DNA of 64,000 nucleotides from Nocardia macrotermitis (GTDB taxonomy: Bacteria; Actinomycetota; Actinomycetes; Mycobacteriales; Mycobacteriaceae), in assembly GCF_009604405.1 (NCBI RefSeq), contig NZ_WEGK01000004.1, positions 1-64,000 on the forward strand. Reading direction: 5' to 3'. Of this stretch, positions 30,687-39,543 are shown piece after piece; within the stretch, counting starts at the first letter, position 1; every line of letters starts with the position of its first letter. The notes under the pieces are model-generated. The model did not search any database, had not been told where the DNA came from, and saw only the letters and a program-made list of their open reading frames with translations. Made by a program: the position numbers and the translations under genes.

Positions 30687-32303
30687 GTGAGTACAGGCTC
30701 CCAGTGGCGCGCACCGGCGCAGGGCCGCGGTGGAAAGTACAAGCGACGCACGACGATCGCCGCCGCCGCCGCGACGGCCGGACTGCTCGCGGCCGCCTGC
30801 TCGTCCTCGACGAGCACCACGGCGACCGACCAGTCCGCGACGACCACCACGCCGATCAAGCACATCGTGGTCCTCTACGACGAGAACATCTCGTTCGACC
30901 ACTACTTCGGCACATATCCGAACGCCGCCAACACCGACGGCGTGCAGTTCACCGCGGCCCCGGGCACCCCGGCGGTGAACGGGCTGACCCCGGATCTGTT
31001 GACGCACAACCCGAATCTGTTCCAGCCGCAGCGCTTGGGCCCGGCGCAGGCCATGACCTGCGATCAGGACCACTCGTACAAGGCCGAGCAGGAGGCGTAC
31101 AACAACGGCAAGATGGATCAGTTCGTCCAGAAGACGCAGAAGGACGAATGCCCGGCCGCCTACGGTCCCAACGGGATCGTGATGGACTACTACGACGGCA
31201 ACACCGTCACCGCGATGTGGAACTACGCCCAGCACTACGCGCTGAGCGACAACTCCTTCAACACCACCTTCGGCCCGTCCACGCCGGGCGCGCTCGAGGT
31301 GACCGCCGCGCAGACCTACGGCGCGCAGGCCGTCGACGCGAAAACCGGTAAGCCGGTGCAGGATCCGGAGGTGGTCGCCGCGCCGAACGAGCAGGCCGTC
31401 GGCTCCGATATCGGTGACGCCGATCCCGTCTACGACGACTGCTCGAACAAGAGCCACACCACCACCGACAATCTGATGTCCATGACCGGCAAGAACATCG
31501 GTGACTCGCTGAACGAGAAGAACATCAGCTGGGGCTGGTTCCAGGGCGGGTTCACCCCGACCGGTAAGAACGCCGACGGCAAGGCGGTGTGCGGCGCCAA
31601 GCACGCGAACCTCGGTGGTCAGCAGGTGGTGGACTACAGCCCGCACCACGAGCCGTTCCAGTACTACAAGTCGACCTCGAATCCGAGTCACACCGCGCCC
31701 GCCTCGCTGGACGAGGTCGGGCACGCTGGTCCGGCCAATCACCAGTACGGGCTGGAGTGGTTCGATCAGGCCGCCAAGGCGGGCAAGCTGCCCGCGGTGA
31801 GCTATGTGAAGGCGTCCGAGTATCAGGACGGCCACGCCGGTTACTCGGATCCGATCGATGAGCAGCACTTCCTGGTCGACCGGATCAACGCGATCCAGCA
31901 GTCGCCGGATTGGAAGTCCACCGCGATCTTCATCGCCTACGACGACTCCGACGGCTGGTACGACCACGTCGCTGGTCCGGTGATCAACGGTTCCACCAGT
32001 GAGTCGGACGTGTACGGCCCCTGCGCGAGCAAGCCCGCGCTCGGCGGTCACCAGGGTCGCTGCGGCGCCGGCCCGCGCCTGCCGCTGCTGGCGATCTCCC
32101 CCTACTCGAAGGTCAACCACGTCGACCACACCCTGACCGACGAGACCTCGATCGTGAAGTTCATCGAATCCAACTGGTCCCTGCCGCTCCTGGGCAACGA
32201 CACCGCGGAAGCCACCGCGGGCGACCTGTCCAGCATGTTCGACTTCACCTCCGCCAAGGCCACTCAGCTGATCCTCAACGCCGACGGCACCGAAAAGCAC
32301 TGA
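30687..32303 (+). CDS. secreted phosphoesterase lipoprotein (AcpA/phospholipase C type)
   Basis: This 538-residue lipoprotein starts at GTG with AGGAGG 4-5 bases upstream. The N-terminus has a basic start and a lipobox LAAAC (Cys near residue 32). The enzyme domain has HIVVLYDENISFDHYFGTYP, with the Asn/Asp metal positions, SDNSFNTTFGPSTPG, LPAVSYVKASEYQDGHAGYS and the metal-binding IFIAYDDSDGWYDH, as in the AcpA acid phosphatase and bacterial phospholipase C superfamily. The active Thr/Ser is probably in FNTTFGPSTPG. Its substrate (phospholipid or phosphomonoester) cannot be decided. Two strong terminators follow it. Confidence 0.88.
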   Translation: MSTGSQWRAPAQGRGGKYKRRTTIAAAAATAGLLAAACSSSTSTTATDQSATTTTPIKHIVVLYDENISFDHYFGTYPNAANTDGVQFTAAPGTPAVNGLTPDLLTHNPNLFQPQRLGPAQAMTCDQDHSYKAEQEAYNNGKMDQFVQKTQKDECPAAYGPNGIVMDYYDGNTVTAMWNYAQHYALSDNSFNTTFGPSTPGALEVTAAQTYGAQAVDAKTGKPVQDPEVVAAPNEQAVGSDIGDADPVYDDCSNKSHTTTDNLMSMTGKNIGDSLNEKNISWGWFQGGFTPTGKNADGKAVCGAKHANLGGQQVVDYSPHHEPFQYYKSTSNPSHTAPASLDEVGHAGPANHQYGLEWFDQAAKAGKLPAVSYVKASEYQDGHAGYSDPIDEQHFLVDRINAIQQSPDWKSTAIFIAYDDSDGWYDHVAGPVINGSTSESDVYGPCASKPALGGHQGRCGAGPRLPLLAISPYSKVNHVDHTLTDETSIVKFIESNWSLPLLGNDTAEATAGDLSSMFDFTSAKATQLILNADGTEKH

Positions 32304-32310
32304 GCCGGAA

Positions 32311-32347
32311 GGTAGTTCGGGGCTGCAAACGTCAGCCCGGAACTACC
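32311..32347 (+). terminator. terminator after the phosphoesterase gene
   Basis: The 15-bp stem GGTAGTTCGGGGCTG / CAGCCCGGAACTACC has one mismatch and a 7-base loop, 7 bases after the stop codon. Confidence 0.8.
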
Positions 32348-32361
32348 CCGGTAGCCTCCGC

Positions 32362-32396
32362 CGAACGAGCCGACCCGCGACAGGTCGGCTCGTTCG
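32362..32396. terminator. second hairpin terminator followed by TTTC
   Basis: The perfect 14-bp stem CGAACGAGCCGACC / GGTCGGCTCGTTCG has the loop CGCGACA and is followed by TTTC. With the first hairpin it makes a double terminator between convergent operons. Confidence 0.85.
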
Positions 32397-32622
32397 TTTC
32401 CCGAGTGAGCTGCTACGCCAGGATGCAGCGGGCCGAAGACAGTCGCGGTAGCTCGGTCCGAGCAAATCACATTGATCAACGCTCTCGCAGAGGTGGTTTC
32501 GGCCGCAGTTCGAACCTCGCGATAGCTGGCTGATCGAGACCGGTCCACCGCGATCAGCAAACACCAGAGTACGTGCACGGCAGCGCGGTCGGCGCTACCG
32601 ATGGCGTCGATTCCGGTGTGGG

Positions 32623-33657
32623 TCAGGGCAATTGGGTGGTGGAGACCGGGAGGCCCGGGTCGGTGGCGACGGTGAGGGGGGAAGGTTTCGCGCCGCCCGC
32701 GATGACGTGGGCACCGAGGGTGGCGATCATGACGCCGTTGTCGGTGCAGAGGCGGGGTTTGGGGACGCGGAGGGTGAGACCGGCTGTGGCGCAACGCTCC
32801 TGGGCCATCGAGCGGATCCGGGAGTTGGCGGTCGCGCCGCCGCCGAGCACGAGGGTGTCCACGCCGACGTCCCGGGCGGCGCGAATCGCCTTGCGGGTCA
32901 ACACATCCGCGACGGACTCCTGGAACGAGGCGGCGATGTCCGGGATGGGCAGTTCGCGGCCCTCGCGCTGCGCCGCCTCGACGTAGCGGGCCACGGCGGT
33001 CTTCACGCCGGAGAAGGAGAAGTCGTAGGGCGCGTCGCGGGGGCCGGTCATGCCGCGCGGGAAGGCGATGGACCGCGGATCACCGTGTGCCGCAGCGGCA
33101 TCCAGCGCCGGGCCGCCCGGGAAACCCAGATCCAGCAGCCGGGCCACCTTGTCGAACGCCTCACCGGCGGCGTCGTCGACGGTGCTGCCGAGTTCGGTGA
33201 TCGGCTCGGCCAGTTCGGTGACGTGCAGCAGATGCGTGTGCCCGCCCGAGACCAGCAGCGCCACGCACGGCGGCATCGGACCGTGTTCGAGGGTGTCCAC
33301 CGCGACGTGCCCGCCGAGATGGTTCAGCGCGTACAGCGGGATGTCCCACGCCGCCGCATAGGCTTTCGCGGCCGCGACGCCGACCAGCAGGGCACCGGCC
33401 AGGCCGGGACCGATCGTCACCGCGATCGCGTCGGGCCGGGCGATCCCGGCGGCCGCGAGCGCGCGCCGCATGGCCGGGACGATCGCCTCCAGATGTGCGC
33501 GCGAGGCGATCTCGGGCACGACGCCGCCGAACCGCGCGTGCTGTTCCACACTCGAGGCGACCTCGTCGGCCAGCAGTTCGCAGGTGCCGTCGTCGTGCCA
33601 GCGCACGATGCCGACGCCGGTCTCGTCACAGGAGCTCTCCACGCCCATCACGATCAT
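32623..33657 (-). CDS. tsaD: tRNA N6-adenosine threonylcarbamoyltransferase TsaD
   Basis: This 344-residue ASKHA-fold protein transfers threonylcarbamoyl to A37 of ANN-reading tRNAs (t6A). Visible features are the start [18 protein letters not shown], the metal-binding His113/His117 in NHLGGHVAV, the nucleotide loop [10 protein letters not shown] and [13 protein letters not shown]. It works with TsaB and TsaE, encoded upstream on the same strand, and with TsaC outside the window. It is the last gene of the tsaB-rimI-tsaD group and ends at the double terminator. In M. tuberculosis groES follows directly; here an inserted block lies between. Confidence 0.96.
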   Translation of the reverse strand: MIVMGVESSCDETGVGIVRWHDDGTCELLADEVASSVEQHARFGGVVPEIASRAHLEAIVPAMRRALAAAGIARPDAIAVTIGPGLAGALLVGVAAAKAYAAAWDIPLYALNHLGGHVAVDTLEHGPMPPCVALLVSGGHTHLLHVTELAEPITELGSTVDDAAGEAFDKVARLLDLGFPGGPALDAAAAHGDPRSIAFPRGMTGPRDAPYDFSFSGVKTAVARYVEAAQREGRELPIPDIAASFQESVADVLTRKAIRAARDVGVDTLVLGGGATANSRIRSMAQERCATAGLTLRVPKPRLCTDNGVMIATLGAHVIAGGAKPSPLTVATDPGLPVSTTQLP

Positions 33658-33748
33658 GCCCGCACACCCCTGTCGATACGCACATCCATTGTGCGACAGT
33701 ACATTTCACAGACCGAGTGGATACCGGAGTCCGGCGGGACGGCGCGAT

Positions 33749-34261
33749 TCACGTGCGTACCCCGTTCGGATCGGCAAAACCCTCGGTCGCGGGGCGGCGC
33801 ATGGTGAACGCGTCCGCGCCGCTGGGCTGGTAGTAGTTCTTGCGCAGGCCGATGATGTGGAAGCCGTGCTTCTCGTACAGCGCGATCGCCGGAACGTTGT
33901 CGGTGCGGACCTCGAGGAAGACCGGCCCGCCGCGCTTACCCGCCTCGGCCAGCAGCGCGCGCAGCAGCGTGGTGCCGATACCGCCGCGATGGCTGTCCGG
34001 ATCGACGCCGATGGTGTGGATCTCGGCCTCCGGATGTTCCAGCGGACCCAGCAGCGCGATCCCGGCATAGCCGACCAGGTGGCCGTACTCGTCGCGCGCG
34101 ACCAGGTAGCGGTTGTGCGCGGCGGCCAGTTCGGATTCGAAGGCCACATCCGGCCAGGGATCGTCCTCGGGGAACAGCAGCTGTTCGAGTTCCACGCAGC
34201 GGTCGATCGCGGATCGGTCCATCGGCTCGATCCGGATCGCCGGTGCGATCCGGTCGCTCAC
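33749..34261 (-). CDS. rimI: ribosomal-protein-type N-acetyltransferase RimI
   Basis: This 170-residue GNAT protein starts at GTG (MSDRIAPAIRIEPM). The acetyl-CoA loop is RGGIGTTLLRALL, followed by FLEVRTDNVPAIALYEKHGF and the closing RKNYYQPSGADAFTMRR. RimI acetylates N-terminal alanine of ribosomal protein S18 in E. coli; in mycobacteria the range is broader. It is placed between tsaB and tsaD as in M. tuberculosis, but a 75-bp repeat lies between it and tsaB, and 91 bases lie between it and tsaD. Confidence 0.93.
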   Translation of the reverse strand: MSDRIAPAIRIEPMDRSAIDRCVELEQLLFPEDDPWPDVAFESELAAAHNRYLVARDEYGHLVGYAGIALLGPLEHPEAEIHTIGVDPDSHRGGIGTTLLRALLAEAGKRGGPVFLEVRTDNVPAIALYEKHGFHIIGLRKNYYQPSGADAFTMRRPATEGFADPNGVRT

Positions 34262-34279
34262 GCCGTGCCCTCGAGAGTG

Positions 34280-34458
34280 TGCCGCCTCCGGCCCTGACCG
34301 CTCATGCTGTGCCCATTCGGAGCATGAGCGGGGGCCTGCGTGGTGACGCTCCGCTGCCGCCTCCGGCCCTGACCGCTCATGCTGTGCCCATTCGGAGCAT
34401 GAGCGGGGGCCTGCGTGGTGACGCTCCGCTGCCGCCTCCGGCCCTGACCGCTCATGCT
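34280..34458. repeat. 75-bp tandem repeat with internal hairpin (2.4 copies)
   Basis: Identical 75-base units occupy 34280-34354 and 34355-34429, and a third copy is cut after 29 bases at 34458. Each full unit carries an 11-bp inverted repeat (CCGCTCATGCT / AGCATGAGCGG) around GTGCCCATTCGG. The partial copy runs into the last codons of tsaB, so the array probably grew from the tsaB 3' end. Confidence 0.92.
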
Positions 34459-35201
34459 CGGACCGCCTGATAGCTGCGTTCGACCGCGTCGGGGCGGCGC
34501 AGGTACAGCGGGACCAGCGGTTGCGGGGTCGCGCGCGCGAGCAGTTCGGCGGCGGCGCAGCTGACCAGTCCGGCCGGGGACGGGGTCTCCACCGGCAGCA
34601 CCGGAAGGTCGAAAAAGTCGACGTGCGAAGCGGATCCGGCGATCACGGTGGAATCCCCGGACTCCAGCTCACCCGGCTTGCACACCTGCGGCCCGGCGAC
34701 GCGCACCACCGCGCCCGCGCGCGGACCGCCGTTCCCGTTGCCGACCACGAACGATCCGGCCAGCGCGGCCTTGGACACCGCGCGATAACGCGCCCAGTAC
34801 ACCTCGCGACGCCGGGCATCGGTGACGACCAGCAGTTCGGCATCGACCGCGGAGATGTCGCGCCAGGCGGCCGCGGCGATCGCATCCAGGCTGCACACCC
34901 CGTACACCGGCAGACCCAGCGCGTCCCCGAAGGCGGCGGCGGTCGCCATGCCGACGCGCAGTCCGGTGAACGGCCCCGGCCCGACCCCGACGACGACCGC
35001 GTCGAGTTCATCGCGGGAACGCCCTGCGGTGTCGAAGCATTCGAGGATCTGCGGGGTGAGCACCTCGTTGTGAGCGCGGGCATCCACGGTCACCCGGGAC
35101 GCGAGCGTGCGGACCTCGTGGTGCTGGGGCTCGGTCCGTTCCAGTGCCACCAGTCCCGCGGTGACAGCAGGCGTCGCGGTGTCGAGGGCTAGTACTAGCA
35201 T
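34452..35201 (-). CDS. tsaB: t6A accessory protein TsaB
   Basis: This 249-residue ASKHA-fold protein binds and stabilises TsaD. The start MLVLALDTATPAVTAGLVAL is typical; the segment VVVGVGPGPFTGLRVGMATA is the family signature. The middle (about 165-200) holds a Gly-rich insertion NGNGGPRAGAVVRVAGPQ not seen in short members. The C-terminus PLYLRRPDAVE is the usual end. The frame is open to 35243, but the ATG at 35201 fits the family start. Its upstream neighbour tsaE is 586 bases away, an unusual gap. Confidence 0.94.
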   Translation of the reverse strand: MLVLALDTATPAVTAGLVALERTEPQHHEVRTLASRVTVDARAHNEVLTPQILECFDTAGRSRDELDAVVVGVGPGPFTGLRVGMATAAAFGDALGLPVYGVCSLDAIAAAAWRDISAVDAELLVVTDARRREVYWARYRAVSKAALAGSFVVGNGNGGPRAGAVVRVAGPQVCKPGELESGDSTVIAGSASHVDFFDLPVLPVETPSPAGLVSCAAAELLARATPQPLVPLYLRRPDAVERSYQAVRA

Positions 35202-35787
35202 GATTTCCCCAACGATACCGGTTGGCCACCTCCCCGACGGCAACCCGCCCGCCTCCGGTTCACCCCACCGTCGCCCGCGCGATCACCGGCCACACCGCAT
35301 GCAATCGCACCGCATCCACAGCTATCCCCAACCCCCAAGCGGCACAACGACTACCAGCATCGATACGACCGCCGCCGCACCCCGCAAACATCCGATCCGA
35401 GAACTCGAACCTCCAGCGGGTGTCCGGCATCACACACATCGCGAGACCCCCGCACGTGCCGGCCCGCTGGCCGACGCCGCACCCCGGCCGTCCATGAATC
35501 TCCGGATCCGGATCGGGATCCCCCACCATGGATCAGGCACGATATCCGCGCAACCAACTCAACTCCACTACCCCCGACCCCGTCGGGGTTGATGAGCGCC
35601 GGTTATCCGAAACCGGATGCGCGGCCGGACTCGCAACTCACCCCATCGTCCGAACACGAATGTGCCCCGCGTCGAGCAGTCGCCCTCGCACATCGACCCT
35701 CGCTCGATTGCACAGTTGCCGCCGGCAGACCTGCGGACCGATCGTGGAATGGCTTCCGGCCTCGGACTCACGGAGACCGCAGTCGCA
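35202..35787. other. 586-base gap between tsaE and tsaB
   Basis: In M. tuberculosis these two genes are adjacent. Here no open frame with coding character, no IS end and no repeat was found. The region may hold a separate promoter for tsaB-rimI-tsaD or the worn remains of a gene. Confidence 0.5.
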
Positions 35788-36231
35788 TCAACCGGCGACC
35801 CACTCCCACGTCGCGGTGCGGACGTCGGAGTCGGGTTCGCGGCGCAGGAGGACGCGCAGGTGGCGGTCGGTGAGGTGTTCGACGACGCCCAGGCCCCATT
35901 CGACGACCACGACGGCGTGGTCGAGGTCGGTGTCCAGGTCGAGGGAGTCGAGTTCGTCGAGGTCGCCGCCGAGGCGGTAGGCGTCGACGTGGACCATGCC
36001 GATCGCGCCGGGGTGGTCACCGGCGCGGTGCTGGCGGGCGATGATGAACGTCGGCGAGCTGACCCGGCCCTGCACGCCGAGGCCGTCGGCGAGGCCGCGG
36101 GTCAGGGCGGTCTTGCCCGCGCCCAAGGGACCGTCGAGTACCACCAGATCACCCGGCCCCAGATCGCGGGCGAGTTCGCGGCCGAGCGCCTCGGTGTCCT
36201 CGACCGTCGGCAGTATCCGCTGCTCAGCCAC
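35788..36231 (-). CDS. tsaE: t6A ATPase TsaE
   Basis: This 147-residue P-loop protein starts at GTG (VAEQRILPTVEDTEALGREL). Walker A is GPLGAGKT (34-41); SSPTFIIARQH, the switch Asp/Tyr in HVDAYRLGG and the Walker B-like VVVVEWG follow. TsaE hydrolyses ATP to recycle the TsaB-TsaD complex. Its GTG overlaps the stop of the upstream alpha/beta hydrolase gene by 8 bases (GTGGCTGA), which couples translation. A longer frame upstream is a shadow of that hydrolase. Confidence 0.94.
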   Translation of the reverse strand: MAEQRILPTVEDTEALGRELARDLGPGDLVVLDGPLGAGKTALTRGLADGLGVQGRVSSPTFIIARQHRAGDHPGAIGMVHVDAYRLGGDLDELDSLDLDTDLDHAVVVVEWGLGVVEHLTDRHLRVLLRREPDSDVRTATWEWVAG

Positions 36232-37336
36232 GTGCGACCTCCTGCCTTCCCCCGGTGCCGAGCAGCCCGCCGCGCAGCAGCAGGCGATCCAGCGCGGCAT
36301 TGACCAAATCCGGGTATTGCAGATGCACCATATGCGCGGCGTCGGTGACGCGGACCAGATCGGCATCGGGCAGGCTGCGGGCCAGCGCGACCGAATTCCG
36401 GAACGGGATCACCATGTCGTGCCCGCCACTGAGCACCAACTCCGGCAGCGGAACCAGGGTCGGCAACGCCGCGGATTCGTCGTGCACCCGCAGCGCGCCG
36501 AGGAATTTCACCACCGTGGACACCGGCGTCCGATCGATCATCGAGGTGGTGAACCGCGACAGCGTCGGACTCACCTCACCGTGGAACGAACTGACGTGCA
36601 GGATCGGATTGATCACCTGTCGCGCGGCGACCCGCCCGGCCTGCATCATCGCGGGCGCGGCATGCACCGCGACGCGGAATCCGTCCAGCGCCGGATTGCG
36701 CAGCAGCTGCGGCACACCCGCCGCGGCCACCTCCGCCGCCGCGGTCGACAGCAGGGCCACCGCCCGCACCCGCCCCGGCGCGCCCGGCGCGGCGAACAGC
36801 TCCGGGAACTGCGCGGCCGCGGCGAGAATCGCCATACCGCCCATGGAATGTCCGACCAGCATGAGCGGGCCGTCCGGCGCGCACGCCCGAATCACCGCGA
36901 CCAGATCGCGGCCCAGCTGCGGCACCGTACAGCTACCGGCCCCGGGTTCGCCCGAGCGGCCGTGCCCGCGCAGATCGAAGAAGACCATGCGAACCCTTGG
37001 GCCCCACAGTTTTTCGAGGTCGCGGCGCTGAAAGTGGAAGGACTCCATACTGTTGCAGAAGCCGTGCACGAAAATCACGGTGGCGGGGGCATCCTCGGGA
37101 CCGCATTCCCGGACCGCAAGCGCCACACCGTCTTCGGTGAGTACCGTGCGCGCCCGATCGCGGTCGAGCAGCGTGAAATCCTCGTCACGCAGGTCGTCGC
37201 CGCGCGCGGGCCACTGCACGGTCGCGCCGATGCGACGCAGCGCGTGCGCCGCGGCCAACGCGCCGAGCACACCCGCGGTGGCCATGCTGCCCTGACAGAC
37301 GACCTTCGTGATCCCCTGTGGCCGAGCATATTTCAT
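36224..37336 (-). CDS. alpha/beta hydrolase encoded between alr and tsaE
   Basis: This 370-residue protein opens with MKYARPQGITKVVCQGSMAT and a weakly hydrophobic stretch TAGVLGALAAAHALRR that may be a membrane anchor. The hydrolase fold has FVHGFCNSMESFHF (oxyanion), FFDLRGHGRSG, the nucleophile elbow LVGHSMGG, an acid in LSGGHDMVIP and the late His in DAAHMVHLQYP. Its start overlaps the alr stop (ATGA) and its end overlaps tsaE, so alr, this gene and tsaE form one tight operon. The substrate is unknown; the setting hints at a housekeeping envelope role. Confidence 0.9.
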   Translation of the reverse strand: MKYARPQGITKVVCQGSMATAGVLGALAAAHALRRIGATVQWPARGDDLRDEDFTLLDRDRARTVLTEDGVALAVRECGPEDAPATVIFVHGFCNSMESFHFQRRDLEKLWGPRVRMVFFDLRGHGRSGEPGAGSCTVPQLGRDLVAVIRACAPDGPLMLVGHSMGGMAILAAAAQFPELFAAPGAPGRVRAVALLSTAAAEVAAAGVPQLLRNPALDGFRVAVHAAPAMMQAGRVAARQVINPILHVSSFHGEVSPTLSRFTTSMIDRTPVSTVVKFLGALRVHDESAALPTLVPLPELVLSGGHDMVIPFRNSVALARSLPDADLVRVTDAAHMVHLQYPDLVNAALDRLLLRGGLLGTGGRQEVARG

Positions 37337-38490
37337 GAACAAGCCCCTCCGCCGACATAACGCCGCACCACCCGTCCACGCGGCGAGCACACGATTTCGT
37401 AGTGGATGGTACCCAGCAGATCGGCCCAGCGCTGCGGGTGCGTCTGCCCCGGGCCGCCGCCGAACAGCACGGCGGTATCGCCCTCGGCGACCCCGGTGGC
37501 GTCGTCGCCCAGGTCCACCACCAGCTGATCCATGCACACCCGTCCCACGCTCGGATAGTCGCGTTCGCCGATCCGGACCGAGATCCGGCCGCCCAGAGGA
37601 CGGAACACGCCGTCCGCGTATCCGGCCGGGATCAGCGCCACGGTGGTGTCGCGCGGAGCGACCCACTCGTGGCCGTACGACACGCCCTCCCCCTCGGCGA
37701 CCCGTTTGACCAGCACGACCTGCGCCTGGAACGTCATCGCGGGACGTAGCCCGAAATTGGTCTCCTCCAGCGGCGACAACCCGTACATCGCGATGCCCGG
37801 CCGGACCATGTCGAAGGTCAGATCGGGCCGGGCCAGCGCGGCGGCGGAATTGGCCAGATGGGCGAGTTCGGGTTCGAGGCCGAACTCCTTGGCCTGGGCG
37901 ATGGCGTCGAGCAGGCGATCGCGCTGCCTGTCGTTACCCGGATGCTGCGGGGTGTCGGCGTGTGCGAGATGGGAGAAGATCGCCCGGAACCGGACCGCGC
38001 GTTCGTCGACCAGCTCCCGCAGCAGGGCCAGGACCTGCGGATATTCCATATCGGAGACGCCGTTGCGGTTCAATCCGGTATCGACCTTGAGTGCGACGGT
38101 GGCCGTGACGCCCGTGGCGCGCGCGGCCTGTTCGATCGCCCGCAGCTGCCACACCGAGGACACGCCGAGCTCGATCCCGGCGGCGACCGCGGCGGTGTAA
38201 TCGGCGTCGACGGCGTTGAGCCAGCTCAGAATCGGCGCGTCGATTCCGGCGGCGCGCAGATCCAGCGCCTCGGTGATGGTGGTGACGCCGAGTTCGACCG
38301 CACCGGCCGCCAGCGCGGCACGGCCGACCTGCGCGGCGCCGTGGTTGTAGCCGTCGCCCTTGACCACGGCCATGACTCCGGCATCACCGGCGTATTCGCG
38401 CAGCACTCGCACGTTGTGTGCGATGGCGTCCAGGTCGATGACGGTCTCCACCTGCGCTGCTGGGCTGTTCACGGCTACCGATCCTGCCAT
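37333..38490 (-). CDS. alr: alanine racemase
   Basis: This PLP enzyme of about 385 residues makes D-alanine for peptidoglycan. The PLP lysine is in AVVKGDGYNHG, a variant of the common AVVKADAYGHG. The second catalytic base Tyr is in VSYGHEWVAP, and the C-terminal barrel has GRVCMDQLVVDLG. The start is ambiguous: ATGs at 38607, 38529, 38508 and 38490 are in frame. The last was chosen because an AGGA lies 7 bases before it and family homology begins soon after at ETVIDLDAIAHN. It is divergent from the SDR gene and heads the alr-hydrolase-tsaE operon. Confidence 0.94.
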   Translation of the reverse strand: MAGSVAVNSPAAQVETVIDLDAIAHNVRVLREYAGDAGVMAVVKGDGYNHGAAQVGRAALAAGAVELGVTTITEALDLRAAGIDAPILSWLNAVDADYTAAVAAGIELGVSSVWQLRAIEQAARATGVTATVALKVDTGLNRNGVSDMEYPQVLALLRELVDERAVRFRAIFSHLAHADTPQHPGNDRQRDRLLDAIAQAKEFGLEPELAHLANSAAALARPDLTFDMVRPGIAMYGLSPLEETNFGLRPAMTFQAQVVLVKRVAEGEGVSYGHEWVAPRDTTVALIPAGYADGVFRPLGGRISVRIGERDYPSVGRVCMDQLVVDLGDDATGVAEGDTAVLFGGGPGQTHPQRWADLLGTIHYEIVCSPRGRVVRRYVGGGACS

Positions 38491-38672
38491 TGTCGGGTCC
38501 TGGACCATCGTCCGGTCGGTCTGGACCATCGCGTCCGGGTCGCTGATTCCAGCATCCTCGCCGCAATCCGCGACGAAGTCACGGAGTAGCGCTTGCTTCG
38601 AGTGCACTCCAGGTGCCTACGGTTGATCTCGGGGCAGTAGCTGTCCCGGACCACTGATAGGGAAGGCTCCCG

Positions 38673-39491
38673 ATGAGCAAGGTTTGGTTCATTACCGGTG
38701 TGTCGCGCGGATTCGGCCGCGAATGGGCGATCGCGGCGCTCGAGCGGGGCGATCGGGTCGCGGGGACCGCGCGCGAGATGAGCACCCTCGACGATCTGAC
38801 CGCCGACTACCCCGACACCTTCCTGCCGCTGCACCTCGACGTCACCGATCGGGACGCGGATTTCGCGGCCGTACAGCAGGCGGCGGCGCATTTCGGGCGA
38901 CTCGACATCGTGGTGAACAACGCCGGGTACGGCCATTTCGGCATGATCGAGGAACTCACCGAGCAGGAGATCCGCGCGCAGTTCGAGACGAATGTGTTCG
39001 GCGCGCTGTGGGTGACGCAGGCGGCGTTGCCGATTCTGCGCGCGCAGGGCAGCGGGCACATTCTGCAGGTGTCGAGTATCGGCGGGATCAGCGCGTTTCC
39101 GAATCTGGGTGCGTACCACGCGTCGAAGTGGGCGCTGGAGGGCATGTCGCAGTCGCTCGCGCAGGAGGTCGCCGGATTCGGCATCCACGTGACGTTGATC
39201 GAGCCGGGCGGTTTCAGCACCGACTGGTCGGGCTCGTCCGCGGTGCGCAGCACCGCGATCCCCGCCTACGCGGATGCCCGCGCCGCGCGTGAGCGGATCC
39301 GCGGCGAACGTCGCATCGGCGAGCCGACCGGCACCCGAGCAGCGATCCTGCACATCGTCGACGCCGAACAGCCGCCCCTACGCATCTTCTTCGGCGTCGA
39401 CCCGCTCGGCATCGCCACCGCCGATTACGAGTCCCGCCTCGCCCTGTGGCGCGAATGGGAACCGGTGTCCAAACTGGCCCAGGGCGAGTAG
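38673..39491 (+). CDS. short-chain dehydrogenase/reductase
   Basis: This 272-residue classical SDR has the cofactor motif TGVSRGFG (8-15), LHLDVTD (54-60), NNAG (82-85), the catalytic Ser near 134 and YHASK (Tyr148, Lys152). The ending is loosely packed and variable, as in the subgroup annotated as SDR family oxidoreductase with TGVSRGFGR. An Arg at 34 of GTAREM suggests NADP. The substrate is unknown. The start has AGGGAAGG about 9 bases upstream. It is divergent from alr and convergent with the NAD(P)HX repair gene. Confidence 0.9.
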   Translation: MSKVWFITGVSRGFGREWAIAALERGDRVAGTAREMSTLDDLTADYPDTFLPLHLDVTDRDADFAAVQQAAAHFGRLDIVVNNAGYGHFGMIEELTEQEIRAQFETNVFGALWVTQAALPILRAQGSGHILQVSSIGGISAFPNLGAYHASKWALEGMSQSLAQEVAGFGIHVTLIEPGGFSTDWSGSSAVRSTAIPAYADARAARERIRGERRIGEPTGTRAAILHIVDAEQPPLRIFFGVDPLGIATADYESRLALWREWEPVSKLAQGE

Positions 39492-39517
39492 GGCCTACCC
39501 CGGACCGCTGGCAGACC

Positions 39518-39540
39518 GCCTGGTCGTCGGAGAACCAGGC
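39518..39540. terminator. hairpin between SDR and nnr genes
   Basis: The 7-bp arms GCCTGGT / ACCAGGC are separated by 9 bases and lie exactly between the two convergent stops. Confidence 0.5.
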
Positions 39541-39543
39541 CAC

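Larger units (their letters stand above)
32304..32622. other. intergenic region with tandem terminators
   Basis: This stretch lies between the convergent phosphoesterase and tsaD genes. Two strong hairpins (32311-32347 and 32362-32396) lie in its left part; the right 220 bases show nothing recognisable. Confidence 0.7.

Noticed and set aside
35107..35592. Open frames in the tsaE-tsaB gap
   Set aside because: They are Pro/Arg/His-rich on both strands with no domain or ribosome binding site.
38491..38607. Longer N-terminus of alanine racemase from 38607
   Set aside because: The added residues have no family match; several ATGs occur in a row and the last has the best ribosome binding site. 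The exact start stays uncertain.
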